Origin: Nemophila menziesii
Lineage: Eukaryota > Streptophyta > Magnoliopsida > Boraginales > Hydrophyllaceae
NCBI GenBank assembly: GCA_029959085.1
Contig: JARWIR010000091.1
Coordinates: 1,612,001-1,676,000 of the forward strand
Reading direction: 5' to 3'
DNA length: 64,000 nt
Shown here: positions 22,433-34,849 of the stretch, in pieces
How positions within the stretch are numbered: the stretch's first letter is position 1
Layout: each line of letters starts with the position of its first letter
Program-made: the position numbers and the translations under genes
Notes under the pieces: generated by a model
Told to the model about the DNA's origin: nothing
What the model saw: only the letters and a program-made list of their open reading frames with translations
Database searches by the model: none

Positions 22433-23175
22433 GTGTAATATAAGGTCTTTTTGTCAAACGTACCAAAAAAGAAATATAGGGACTAATAGTTCAATTTTGA
22501 CTGTATATATAGGGATGTATAGTGAAATTTTGTATAGTATAAAGTCTTGTAGTCAAATGTACCCAAAAAATATAAGGACCAATAGTTCAATTTCAAAAGG
22601 TATAGGGCCTTATAATGCATTTTTGCCTATAAAGTTAAAAAATATAGGGACTAATAATGAAATTATTGTAGATACTATTACAAAATTTACTACAGGGATT
22701 AATAATGAAATAAAAAGAGTTTATGTAGGGGCTTTTAGCGCAACTGCTATTTAAATTATTATTAATAGGTTATTTTGCATCGTTTAGGGACTAATAATGC
22801 AATTTAGTTTAAAAACTATAAGTTATGGACTAATAGCGCAATTTTTTATTCTTTTGCTTGTATAAATATTTTTTAGTTTCTATGATATAATTTAGCTCAA
22901 GTCGCATAATTTAGGGACTAATAGCATAATTCTTTTTCATCTTTTGTTTGTATGAATATATTGTAGTTTCTATGATAGAATATTGTTTAAGTCACATAGT
23001 TTAGTCCCCTATTCATGTATATTTGACAGATTAGTCTCATATTTTGGTATATTTGACAACATAGTCCCTTGCCTATGTCTATTTTAGCACTTTATCTTTA
23101 TACAACTAGACAGTTTAGTCTTTTATTTAGGCATATGTGACCGTTTAGTCCATTATATAGGTATATTAATTGGTT
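22060..23175. repeat. Degenerate tandem repeats, 'agggactaatagtgcaat' type
   Basis: The phrase AGGGACTAATAGTGCAAT, in variants such as AGGGATTGATATTGCAAT, recurs about every 40-60 bp from 22060 to 22960, mixed with TATAGTGCAATTTAC. From about 22990 to 23165 a second period of about 30-40 bp appears (TTTAGTC...CTAT..AGGTATATTTGACA). A (TA)n run lies at about 22370-22430. The 85-codon ORF at 22497-22754 translates these repeats and is not supported as a gene. Confidence 0.7.
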
Positions 23176-23639
23176 ATGGCAATGTTTACAGTTATGAATC
23201 GAAACCGGTGGTAACCTAACCGATTATGTTACCATGGTTAAAATCATTAGATTATGGTTTTGAAAAGTTTAACCGATTGTTAAAACTGTTAGGTTATGGT
23301 TTTAGATATAAATAAAACTAAAAATTAAAGAAAACCATTTCTTATCATTTTTATTTTTGTTTTTATAATAATCTAGGTAAAATGATGAATTCAAATCCTG
23401 AAATTAATTTTTTATATAACTTTTTTAGCCAAGGTCTTTTCAGTTATAGAAAAGGCCTAGGGATGGTATCATTCGTATATTTGGATAATATGAAGTGGGC
23501 TTTTGTCTTTCTCCTCACTAGTCATCAACGTATCGCCCTAGAGCTTGAGTTGCACTGATGTTATCACTCAACCCAATTTTGATTCTCTTGATTGGCATCC
23601 CCAATAAACCCAATAACTCTCATAATGATTTACATAAAC

Positions 23640-25000
23640 AATCCACTTTACTAGTTTTATTCTTTTGATTCTTTTCCAATTCTTTTTTTTTGTAAGATAT
23701 CCATGACACTCGTTTTGATGTGAGATGTCATGCTACTTTATTTCATTTCTTTTTCTTTTCACGACTTATTTTTCTCTAAACCTCGACAAAAGGGTTACAA
23801 ATAAGAATGTCATCAAAATATCGCACATACAAACTCATAAAATTCCATCCAAATGTGTTTCCCAATAAATTCCCACCACCCCAAACTCAAGCTCTAAAGA
23901 CAACTTTCTTAGGGTTGCTATTCGAGTGCGGGGCATACGGAAAAGTCCTATCAACTAATGGGTGTGGCTATAATATGGCAATACATGAAGGCTAAAGGCT
24001 AAAAAGGGGGCTAAGACAAAATAAATATTCAATTAAGATCATTTATCAAGCTAAAGGCTTCAAGTGTCTTATCAAAGAACTCCCTTATTCATTTTTTTAA
24101 CTACTAGGCTTCGTCACTTTTTCATGTTTAGTTCATAGGCTAAGAGATTTATCAACTAGTTTAGACCTCACATTCTACACACTGCTCCAGGCTCCCTAAG
24201 ATCGAACTTCTCTTCTACGCATTACTTATTAACGCTTTTCTACCTTTTATTAATGTTTTCATGTCTATATACTAAACGCATTGTGACACTGTTCAAAAAC
24301 ACACTGCCTAATGTCACTACCCTACTAAAATCATGTTCAATAGGTACATTTATTACGTTCCATGCCAAATCCCTATATTATACACTAAAAACTTTTATAT
24401 TTTATGCGAAAACATAAAAACAGAGATGAGGACAACGAATACCCACCCCAACTCAAAAGTGAGTTGTGTCCCCACGACTCAAAAAGACTCAAAAAATCAA
24501 TAAAATTTACTAATTTACACTAAACATATAGTATGCAAAAGCTAACAAAATAGGAAATAATGCTTACCTTCGTGAGATCACTTAATCCCTAAGTTAAGGG
24601 TTGACGTTCTTAATCCATAATGCTTGATCGCTGATATGTATAGAGTTAGATGGCCTTGTAGGTAAATTTCGAGCTAAAGGGGCATGCAAATTTGAGAAAA
24701 CACTTTCTTTTTTAGCGTTACACCTCCCGTTTTAATCATAATTTTTCATAATTCATCCAAATGAGGCATGGTTTGCAGTATTAGAAACTAGATTTCTCTA
24801 GATTCCAAAGGTGCAAAGATCTCGCATAAATATTTAGCCAATATTTCACAGTTTATTTCCAAGTTATGGTAATATGCAGGACCTCAAGAATTTAGTCGTA
24901 AATTTATTATAAGAGATTTTATATTGGTTTTATATGCTCCATTGGATAGATCTAGAAATAATATGCGATATAGACTCAGGAAAAATCAAATTCTGATAAC
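23640..25000 (-). mobile_element. Decayed gypsy non-coding internal region (copy B)
   Basis: Counterpart of 18751-20030, alignable in several blocks in the same order and orientation. Followed on the minus-strand upstream side by the GCGGTATACCGC palindrome cluster. No gag or pol coding sequence. Confidence 0.55.
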
Positions 25001-25056
25001 CGAGCGCAAAGTTATGGCCTCAAGAAGTTTTTTCAATTTTATCAATCGCCATTATG

Positions 25057-25175
25057 GGTGCGGTATACCGCAAAAATCTATTGTATATCGCAAATCCTCC
25101 TGACCAATCACACCATATGGGAATTGTCTTGACGCTAGCGTGCGGTATACCATGGGGAATAGCGGTATACCGTTG
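25057..25175 (-). promoter_or_regulatory. GCGGTATACCGC palindrome cluster
   Basis: TGCGGTATACCGCA (25059-25072) is a perfect palindrome; TGCGGTATACCA (25141-25152) and AGCGGTATACCGTT (25161-25174) are further copies, with TTGTATATCGCAA as a weaker one. On the minus strand a TATA-like GCATATAAAACC (about 24927-24938) lies about 120-230 bp downstream. The same kind of module is present in the copia LTRs at 37755-37898 and 43158-43303. A promoter function is inferred from position only. Confidence 0.4.
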
Positions 25176-25460
25176 CTAACAATTGTGATGCTCGAATTTC
25201 CTCTATAATTTCACCCCAAACTCATTTCTTGTAATACATACACATCAAAATAAATTACTACTCTCATAAACTATAATACACCCTAATATCACAAAAATTT
25301 CAAGATAATATACACTAGAATACTTAAAATTACTAGTTACACTACTAAAACTAAAAAATCATGAATGCTTATTAAATATACATTCTAACCTTAGGTTGCC
25401 GCCCAAGAAGCTCTTTTGTTTATTACGCTGTTAAGATCGACATGTGAGCTTCCCCAAAAA

Positions 25461-26160
25461 TTATATTAATGCCCTTGTGGTACTCCTCCTCTTAAACTCG
25501 CCGCATCCTTGGTATAGTAACTTAGCGCGCCGCTCACCCTTGAGCTTTCTAGATTGATCTTTGTACGGAGTTGTGTTGCTTCCCCGTTTCACCTCCTTAT
25601 TCTCATGATGAAACAGTTTCCTTGCATGATGATATTTGATGACCATCTCGGATGGTATAATCTCTATCATATCTTCGATTACCCATAAATCTTCAACAAG
25701 TTTAGATCTAATCCACTTATTTGCAAGAAGGCATTTCTCTATTCCAAATTCTAGCTCAAGCAATCCAACATCTCCAATCACATACTCATTATCACTATTC
25801 TCCATCCTTCAACTCTTTGCTTTGGTGGAATTTTGGTGGTGCAAGGTGAGCATACGAATTATCCATGATTATATTATGACTTAGCAGCATTGGGGAACAC
25901 CCCTACTATAGTGTTATCCAAATGATGGTTAAATCATGTTTGTCACATAACCGCTTGAGTCTAGTCTCTTGAATTTTTAAATCTTTTCCTCCACCATTAA
26001 ACTTTCCAAATATTCTCTTGTACCTCCCTACTCCTTTGAAACTATCCTTGTTCTTGCGTGTAATGATAAGGTACTTGGTAGTAGTTACTACCCCATTGTT
26101 GATATATCGAAGAGTCTTCCACATAGTTGAATGGATTGGGGATTGAATAGTATCCTCCAT
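25461..26160 (-). other. Leader-region ORFs of a gypsy relic, unrecognised
   Basis: Two minus-strand frames (26160-25906, 84 codons; 25805-25461, 114 codons) lie downstream of the primer-binding-site-like sequence at about 26315. The second is acidic at the start and basic towards the end (KGERRAKLLYQGCGEFKRRS). Neither shows a gag capsid or CCHC knuckle. They may be remnants of a gag-position protein or spurious. Confidence 0.3.
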
Positions 26161-26297
26161 ACATCTTTAAAGAAATCGCCAGACTTGCTTCATTACCCTA
26201 AGTATAACACCTGTGAAGGAGACAAAAAAAAAATCCAAGCGTAAAACGAAAAAAAAACCATACTACACCAAATGAAAACAAAAATATTAAAGAAATA

Positions 26298-27590
26298 ATC
26301 CCTGGCAAAGACACCAAAAACTTGTTGTCCCCGAAAGTGTGATAAATAAATCAACACTCGAGGGAGCTACTACCCGCAAGTGTACATGTCGTGAACAAGT
26401 ATAAGTAAGTATTAGAGTATAGTTCTCCACATAGACTATGCGGTCAATTCTTGTGTGTTTTAAGAAAGCGTAGAGGGGTTGAGTTGCAATTAACTAGAAT
26501 AATAAAAGATATTTGTTTTGGGTTTCAGAATTAAGGATTAGAATGCAAATAATTAAAATACGATTAGCAATTAAATAACCAAAGTATGAAATATAAAATA
26601 CGAGAATATAGATGAGAAGATAACTTAAGAGTCGCTAGTAATCCCTACTAGTTATGGATGTACATGTTTATTGATATAAGGGCAAATCGGTATTTTAGCA
26701 ATATCCAGGACTCTAAAATCTCCCTAAATCCCTCACGGGTAGATAGAGGGTATCCTACAATGCTGGGGACCTCTTTCAGGTCACCCTACAACGCTTTCAA
26801 ACGTGATTAATCCTTACTCAATTGATTATCAGGTTATTTAAGACCTCCCGACTCAATAACACAAACCGAACAATTATATATTATTTTCAATAATCTGACC
26901 CCCTCCCGGGCGATAGTCAAGACTAATATTACCCAAAACACTACTTGGCCTTCGTAAGGGATGGAAAATCTAACACAAATATACAATAAATGCAAACTAC
27001 TCAATTCATTTAAATAGTAATATCCCAAAACGCAATAATAATCATAATCCAAATGTTAGGGTTCATACATTAAGCGTTTCTCAAGCTATTAAAGATTTAG
27101 TTCATAATGAAAAAGATAAAAAAAACTAATTAAAAGGGATAGAATCATGTTCATTGCAAAGAACTAATAAAGATAGAACTAGGAATCATGTTCACCATTG
27201 TTGTCTTCTTCTTATCTCTACTCTAGGCGTTTCTTCTCTTCTCAAATGAATAAAGGCTGACCAAAAATGATTCTCTAATGTTATTTCTAGATATATATAT
27301 ATATATATCCAAAAACGTTTATGAGTTGTGGGCCTCTTTTCATTGACCTAATCCAACCCAAAAACGTCTTACTAAAGAGGTTTCTGGTTTGAACCACGGC
27401 AACGACAATTATCATAACTTCTTCATTTTAGCTTCGAATCACAAATCGTCAAATCCTATGTGTTCCTATCTTCAAATACTATCTAGATATGGAATATCTC
27501 CCCCAAAATACTTGTCAATATAGCGTGGCACCTCTAAAGTTATCCAAATTGTATCATACCAAACCCAAGCCATGTTATCACCAAGAGTAT
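26298..27590 (-). mobile_element. Gypsy LTR with degenerate tRNA-Asp primer-binding site, minus orientation
   Basis: On the minus strand the LTR ends ACACTTTCGGGGACAACAAG and is followed by TTTTTGGTGTCTTTGCCAGG. That resembles the tRNA-Asp primer site common in Athila/Tat-like elements (TGGCGCCGTTGCCGGGGA) with several C-to-T or G-to-A type changes. The LTR shares CATGTGGAG..., CGGGTAG and GTACACTTGC segments with the plus-strand LTR that ends at about 29430. Its 5' start is missing near 27590. The 72-codon ORF at 26834-27052 is inside the LTR and spurious. Confidence 0.65.
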
Positions 27591-27599
27591 CTTAAAATT

Positions 27600-29435
27600 A
27601 TTAGCTATGTGATTAAATTATGGATGAGAGAGAACAAAGTGAGTACGTAGATTATTAAATGCCATGGAAGGATCAAGGATCACCTTATAACCACCACTGC
27701 AAGAGGGGTATTTTAGCGTCCCTTTGTGCATTGCTAAACTAATTCTTCTTACAACTTTAACATGTTTATTATGTGTATGAATATTATATGTATGGATTAT
27801 TTGTTAGGTAATAATTTATGAGACTAGTTGTACATTGTTTTGAGATTTCACTTGCTTGCTTCTATGGACTTTTAAGAACTTGAGACCTTAGGTTAGTGTT
27901 TATACTGTCGGGACGACAAAAACTTGAGTTGGGGATCTTGATTTCTCACCTTTAATGATAGATTAATATAATATTGAGACATCATTTGATAGGCGCTTGG
28001 TGCTTAATTGTGGGATTTATCCCTTATATTTGATATATTTTGATTTAGTGGTCTAATCTTGGATGATTGTATGTGTGGCGCATTTTTTAGGTAATTTATG
28101 TATTAAGTATGAAAATACTAGGTACATGGAATGTATTAGATCCTAATATGAATTCTATAAGTCTAAAAATGAATAAAAAACTCAATTCAAGTCACAAAAA
28201 GAGCCAAGAAAGTCCAATTAAAACTCAACAAAAAGTCCCGGCATAATTCTTCTATCGACTTGTTAAAATCATGACAAATAATTGGTAGTTCATTAGTTGA
28301 TGAAATTTTCACACAATGTACCTATTGGAGTTTTTTAAATGCGGTGACAAATAAGTCCAATTCTGAGTTGAGACGTGAAAGTTATGCCATATTTACTTGA
28401 GAGACACAAAGCAGTCCAGATTTAAAAGAGTCCTTCAGGCCTATTTTTGACTCACTTAAGTTGGCCCATATGAGTTAAACATTTTCATAGAGCCTATGTG
28501 TACTAATTTTGACCAGAATAACATGCCACCTATCAATTAGAAGAGATATAAGCATGGAGAGAAAAGTCAAGGAGCAAGAAGTTCATCTACAACACCTTCT
28601 TTCATACTTTTGTCACCATATATTCCTTAATTTTCCATAATTTATTCAGTTATGAATACAATTGATTTTTATATTCCTCTTTTTTATCAAGAGCAATTTC
28701 CTAATAACTTGAGAATTGTGAGGGTATGACAATTTAGGATTTTAGATTTAAATGAATCTATGTTATTTCCATTGAATATGAATTTATTAACTGTGTGAAT
28801 CTATTCTTTTGTTTGATAAATAGGTTAGTATAGATTCTTAACTATCATCTGACATTGGGTTTAGGTTGTGGAGCATATTTTATATTTGTTTCACGTGTGT
28901 TAGTGAACAGAGAAGTTTTGACTAATTCAATAGGAAGTAGGGGTAGATTTTGTTTGTCCTAATACTTGGTAATGTCACTTGACAATGACATAGGCTGATA
29001 TAGGTACAATGACAGCCCCTTATCTACCCAAAAAATATTTAAGAGGATAGTTGAATCCCGGTTAGTGGTTAAATACTAAATTTTTCCCTTAAAACAAGAA
29101 AAATTGAAATCGTGTCTAATAAGGATTACTAGCATTTATCTAGTTACTCTCCTTATTATTAAAACTACTTTATGTTAATTTTCTTTTATTTAATCATAGT
29201 TTTTTTACATTTGTATTAGCTTCTGAAAAGAAATCCAAACAAAAACTATCTACTTTTTCTATCTTTTGCTTCAAAAATGTTAAAGTAAACCTACATCCGA
29301 GTCTTCTATTAATTATTTAGTCCATGTGGAGACGATTTTAATTTCTATATATATTACTTGGTGACCCGTACACTTGCTAGACGCAACTTCCTTGGTGGTG
29401 ATTTTACATCACACTTCGGAAGACACCAACAAAAC
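27600..29435 (+). mobile_element. Gypsy internal tail plus LTR, plus orientation
   Basis: 27600-27935 is internal 3' sequence ending in a purine-rich tract (ACTTGAGTTGGGGATC at about 27920-27935). The LTR follows, starting TTGATTTCTCACC and ending near 29430 after GTACACTTGCTAGACGC and ACATCACACTTCGG. It is head-to-head with the minus-strand LTR just left of it, so this is a junction of two insertions. No primer site or coding sequence follows; at 29440 a copia LTR piece begins. Confidence 0.6.
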
Positions 29436-29439
29436 CGAT

Positions 29440-29650
29440 AAAATTCTTGGATTTGTAGGTTGTGTTTTAGCCCAGAAAAACATCAAGTGTAACGGTTTGT
29501 ATATCACCCTCAAGAGATAGCATGGAGCTTAGTGGAGAAGCTTGAGAGGCCAAAAGTGGCTAGCTATATAGGTCAGGGAAGTAGGAAAACTGAACCACTG
29601 TAAATGCTTGTGTAATGTCTTTCCTTAATCTCCTCTTACTTATATACGCT
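29440..29650 (+). mobile_element. Copia LTR 3' fragment
   Basis: TTGTAGGTTGTGTTTTAGCC and AACTGAACCACTGTAAATGC correspond to the fragment at 62300-62450 and, more distantly, to the minus-strand copia LTRs around 37130 and 42530 (AAACCGAACCACTATAAATC). A remnant only. Confidence 0.6.
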
Positions 29651-31271
29651 TTATTTTTCTTAGCTTGCTTATCATTCTTTACTATCTTTTTCTTAATCCT
29701 CTTAGTATTTGATAAAAAGCCTACGAGAATTTTTTTCCTAGCTTAGAATATTTGTTTGCTTTCTAATCACTTAGGTGCTTAGTTACTTGGCCTTAGGTTT
29801 TTGGCTAACCTAGACTAACTTGGGTATTAGTTAGGCTAGTCCCTTATCTCCCCTAGGTAGATGTTATCTTTGTAGTGATCATCCTTTAAGGCTTAGCCTT
29901 ACTCGATTAAGCTTATTATCTAATCACTATCACCTTAATCATATAGTCTCTTCGGATAAAAACCTTAATATGTTTTCTCCATTGAAATTTACATATTGTT
30001 TAGAACCTATGTTTTCTTCTTATCACTTCGATGCATGTTTACTGTCTTAGTTTATAGCTAATAGATTGTAAATAGTTTGATTATCTCCTCAGATAGATGT
30101 TTCCTTAGTAGTACTCATCCTATAGGTTTCACTTATCATCAATTCCTTATACTACCTTGAGCCTTAATATCTCAAATATCCATAACTACTTACTCTTATC
30201 ACATCTAGCACTTTACAAACTCTTCAAACCACCTTCAGTATCCTTGATTAAGAGTTTGCCTTATAGGTTAGGTTAACCTCCTCTATCTTAGTTTAGGATT
30301 CCTTTACTTTTTAATTAGGCATTGAGAATCCTATTCAAACCCTTATAGAACCTTATTATCTTATTTGATCCTCTCCGCCTCCTTCTGCCACTCTCGTGCA
30401 AACCATTTTGATACATGGAAGAAGTAGAGGCTCTGATATAGAAGGCTACTCTCATAGTGAGCCTTGTCCAAGATTTCTACAAGAGAAACTACATTTCTCC
30501 AAGCAATTAGTGTTGGAAAACCAAGGTTCAAGATTTGTTTGGCAGGATACAATCAACCCACCATTTATTACAGGTACCCAGAGATAGATTTTGCACAATT
30601 CAAAAGTAGTAGAAAATCTTGGAAAATATATTATAAAAACAAAAATAAGATTTAAAACCTCTATCGTGAGTTGGCTGGGGACAAGTCAAAGGCGATCAAG
30701 GAATATAAATCTTTGATGGATTTTAACACCAATATTATTAAGTAGTCTGGGTCTTCATGGATAGATGGTTTACACAAGGGATTTGTGAACTGTATGCATT
30801 ATATCCGGAGGGAGTTCCCATACTTTGTTGATTTTATCGACATGGACAATTTCCCTGTGACATATCCCCCACCTTCTCCCTTTTTTTTTACCAATTTATC
30901 TTGGCGTTCATATGAAATCCTTTTATATTTTCTTTCCTTCTTTCTCCTTTTTCATTTTCTACCACTTGGATGATTGGACGAGGATTCTATTGATGGTGTC
31001 GTTGTTGAAGGCATAGTTTGGGTGTCAGACGTTGCTGGGGGCGTATATGTGCAACTGGGTGTTTGACTTGTGGTCTTGTAGTGTTTATATTTTCAAAAAA
31101 TTTACTCTATCAAACGATGTATTAACGGTCCTTTGTGACCGATAGAATTGTATAGCCCTTTTATTTTTCTTTCTTTTGGGACAACCGATAAGTCTTTCCT
31201 CGAACTTTAATTTTGGGATTTTGCACCCTTTCCTTCATTTGTGCTCTCTTTATTTTATTCTACTTGATATA
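29651..31271. other. Intergenic, probable retroelement debris
   Basis: CTTAG-rich sequence with repeated phrases such as TTAGCTTGC and CTTAGGTTTTTGGCTAACC. Short overlapping ORFs on both strands at 30361-30655 and one at 30785-30973 show no domain I recognise. It might be a decayed gag region, but I cannot support that. Confidence 0.4.
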
Positions 31272-34200
31272 TCTATATTATATGGGACAACTCAAAAGTC
31301 AATCGACGGTCCATATTTTCTTAGACAAAAAATATGTGACCCTTCCGAGAGATGAGATCATGCCATGTGTATAAGTTAACTTCTTTTCTAACCAAACTAT
31401 TCTAACTTCTTTTCAAAACTAATAACTTCTACCCATTTTCTTTTCTAAACTAATAACTTCCCCCACTTTTCACACATTCTCTATTTAAATTCACCGTTAA
31501 ATTTTACAAAAATATTATACACAATCAGAGATATTAAGGCAAGCCTTTTCTCAGACACCCAAGTCTAATTCACAGGTTTTTTGAAGAATATATGGTGCTT
31601 ATATCAAGTTTTAAGGAAATTCATGATTATTTCTGATATTTTTATTTTATTAAATAAAATTTTTCATGTTATTGATAGAGAAGTATCAAACGTTGCAGTA
31701 AAAGTTTAAGAAAATAAAAGACTTTGTGTTAATTTTTACTTGAGGCATATTTACTTGCTAAAAATTGTTTGGGTTTTAAAAAAAGAACAAAACTATATAT
31801 GTTTGGATTTTGAATGAACTAATTACTAAATTGTTGTGGAATTCTCAAGTTTTGTGAGAGAAGGTGCTTGTAGTTGAGATATAATTCAAGTTTTTAAAAG
31901 ATTTGGGTCTTGAATGAACTAATTATTTGATAAATTGTTGTTGAATTCACAGGTTTTTTGAAGAATATTTGGTGCTTATAGTTGAGATATAAATCAAGTT
32001 TTCAGAAGATTTGGGTGTGGGATGTACAAATTATCTGATAAATTATTGTTGAATTTACACTTTTTTAAAGAATATTTGAGGCTTATAGTTAAGATGTAAA
32101 TCAACTTTTCAGGAGATTTAAATCTTGATTGAACTAATTATTTGATGCATTATTGTTAAATTCATAGGTTTTTTGAAGAATATATGGAGCTTATATCAAG
32201 TTTTAAGGAAATTCATGATTTGTTTTGTAATTTTATTTTATTCAATTAAATAAAACAGTATAAATTTAAGTATATAAAAGACAAGGTAGATCTTCAGATA
32301 TTATTTGAAATCAAATTGTAGAAGATAATCAAGTTTTCGGAAAATTTGGGTGTGGTATGTACTATTTATCGCATATAGTTGAGATATAAATCAAGTTTCA
32401 GGAGATTTGGATCTTGAATGAACTAATTATTTGATACATTATTGTTGAATTATTTTATTCAATTAAATAAAATAGTAGAAATTTAAGAATATAAAAGACA
32501 AGGTAGATCTTCAGATATTATTTGAAATCAAATTGTAGAAGATAATCAAGTTTTCAGAAAATTTGGGTGTGGTATGTACTAATTATCTGATAAATTATTG
32601 TTGAATTTACACTTTTTTAAAGAATATTTGGGGCATATAGCTTAGGTATAAATAAACTTTCAGGAGATTTGGATCTTGAATGAACTAATTATTTGATACA
32701 TTATTGTTGAATTCACATGTTTTTTGAAGAATATATTGTGCTTATATCAAGTTTTAAGGAAATTAATGATTTTTTCTGGTAATTTTATTTTATTCAATTA
32801 ATTAAAATGTTTCATGTTATTGATAGAGAAGTATCAAACGTAGCAGTAGAAGTTTAAGAAAATAAAAGACATTGTGTTAATTTTTACTTGAGGTATATTT
32901 AATTGGTAAAAATTGTTTGTGTTTTAAAACAAAAACAAAACTATATATGTTTGGTTTGTTTTGTAATTTTATTTTATTCATTTAAATAAAACAGTAGAAA
33001 TTTAAAAAATATAAAAGACAAGGTAGGTCTTCAGATATTATTTTAAATCAAATTGTAGAAGATAAGTGAAAATTAAACCAAGTTTCTGGACTGTCATTTG
33101 GAAAAATATCCAAATATCGAAGCAAATTTTTTACCTAATAGATGATTCTATAAGATAGTTTTAAAAGAGACATTCAACAATATCTTTCTCCTTAGTACTA
33201 AGAACCCTATTTATGTAAAATTATTTTTTGTAGAGAACCTACATTTCAAATTTTTAATTTGAAGTTTCATATTCAATTTTTTAGTTTACATCAATAAGGA
33301 ATCTGAGTATTCGAAATGGTTTGTTTGAAAAAATATATATAGAAAAAGACCAAGTATATTTCTTCTCCCATTGTTATAGTTATGTGTCATGTTTGTCATT
33401 ATGTAGAGATAACGACAATTGTTGGAATAAACATAAGTGTGACTTATATCCTAAAAAAATATACAAATACGAAATTCACTTGAAGTAATAATATTTCTTG
33501 AAGAAAACATAATATTTGGTAATTACATTAAGATTTCAATTGCCTATAACTAATTAAGTTGTAAATTGAACGTTATTTGGTTATGTATCACTAGGATTAG
33601 TATCCAAAAGATATTTTATTTTCTTATTAATTTAGCTATTTTTTATTGAAATCTTAATTTTTCTTTTTTTAGAATCATAGGATTGGGTTTGGTTATTGTA
33701 GGCCTTTCAATCTGAAAATGTATACGAATGAGATTTGATAGTATTCTTTTATTAATTTTTTTGTATGATACACAAGACTTATGGTGATTATTTGAAGTAT
33801 CTATTTTTTATATTTAGTAAACTTTTGTAAAGACCGTTTACTACTTTGTGATTTATTTATGAGTTAATTTCCTAAAAGGTACAAAATCCTATTTTCTTTT
33901 TTTTAAAATGTTTAGGTTATTTCTCCTTTCACATGTGTTTTTTTTAATTTTATGAATTTTTTTTAATGAGTTATGTGGGTGCAATTGTTAAGAAATTTAA
34001 TTAGACCACAATATTTTTCATAGACTTTTTGTATTAATCACCCTTTATTTATTTCTCTTTTCATTTGTGAAAGTGGTTCTTGATCAGATAGTTGTAATGT
34101 TTGTCTTTTATATTTGTAAATAATAATTGTTTTAATTGAGGATATATAATTATGTGTAGGTTAATGTATGTATGAAATGAGTAAATTTAAACGGTATACT

Positions 34201-34291
34201 GTGACTAAAGTTGTTTTATCCCTACTATACCTATCTTTAGCCCCAACTATTGTTAATTTTAGTAGTACCTTTAGGCACGGGTAATACCTAG
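31272..34291 (+). mobile_element. Candidate non-autonomous Helitron
   Basis: The left end reads A|TCTATATTATATGGGACA and the right end GGCACGGGTAATACCTAG|T: a TC start, a CTAG (CTRR) end and insertion between A and T, the Helitron pattern. The CACGGGTAATACC sequence before the end is of the kind common at plant Helitron 3' ends, though the hairpin is weak here. There are no inverted repeats and no target duplication. No Rep/helicase ORF is present. Much of the interior is a tandem array (31560-33060). Confidence 0.55.
31560..33060 (+). repeat. ~108-bp tandem repeat array with higher-order structure
   Basis: The unit runs roughly from TTCACAGGTTTTTTGAAGAA through TTATAGTTGAGATATAAATC and GGATCTTGAATGAACTAATT to TTATTGTTGAA. 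Starts are seen near 31570, 31844, 31945, 32052, 32160, 32610 and 32711. Some units are replaced by a second segment (GATAGAGAAGTATCAAACGT..., about 31672 and 32821), and AAAAGACAAGGTAGATCTTC recurs (about 32276, 32492, 33013). So the array is a mosaic of at least two unit types. Non-coding. Confidence 0.8.
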
Positions 34292-34849
34292 TATATATAT
34301 TATACTCGACCATTGTATGCCCAGGCCGAGTTCCTATTCTTCTACTATTTTCTTGATGGCTGGTAGTAGGCTCGGGTTCTTCCTTGGTCCTGAGTAGTGA
34401 GCTTGGAAGTATATTTTGGTTAGAAGCTGAAGTTTTTATTTATTTATTTTACACCTAATGCAACTAGGAGCATCTTTTGTGGCTATAATTCGTAAGTGTG
34501 CGCTTCGAGACTAACTTTGTTACTTTGTCTCTTTCTGCCTCTTAATCTTATATATTTTTCTTGTATTAGATGAATGGCTTTTTGCTCCATCGTTTTCTTT
34601 ATCTGTAATAAATGATTTAATTTTCATAAAAAGGCTTTCTTACCTTTATTTTGTTTCTCAGATTATTGCTTAATGTCTGCTTCTTTTCTTCCTTATGTAT
34701 CTTGATATGATGTCTCCTCATTTGTGATAGATTTATGTTAGGATGAGACATCATTTTTAGTGATTTAGAAGTCATAAAAGTCGATTTTCTTGAGAAATAG
34801 TGCACTTTCCTATTTTGAGTCTTGATTTAGTAAAATAATATTTTTAGAG
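34292..34849. other. Intergenic, nothing recognised
   Basis: AT-rich with no convincing ORF or repeat terminus. Confidence 0.5.
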
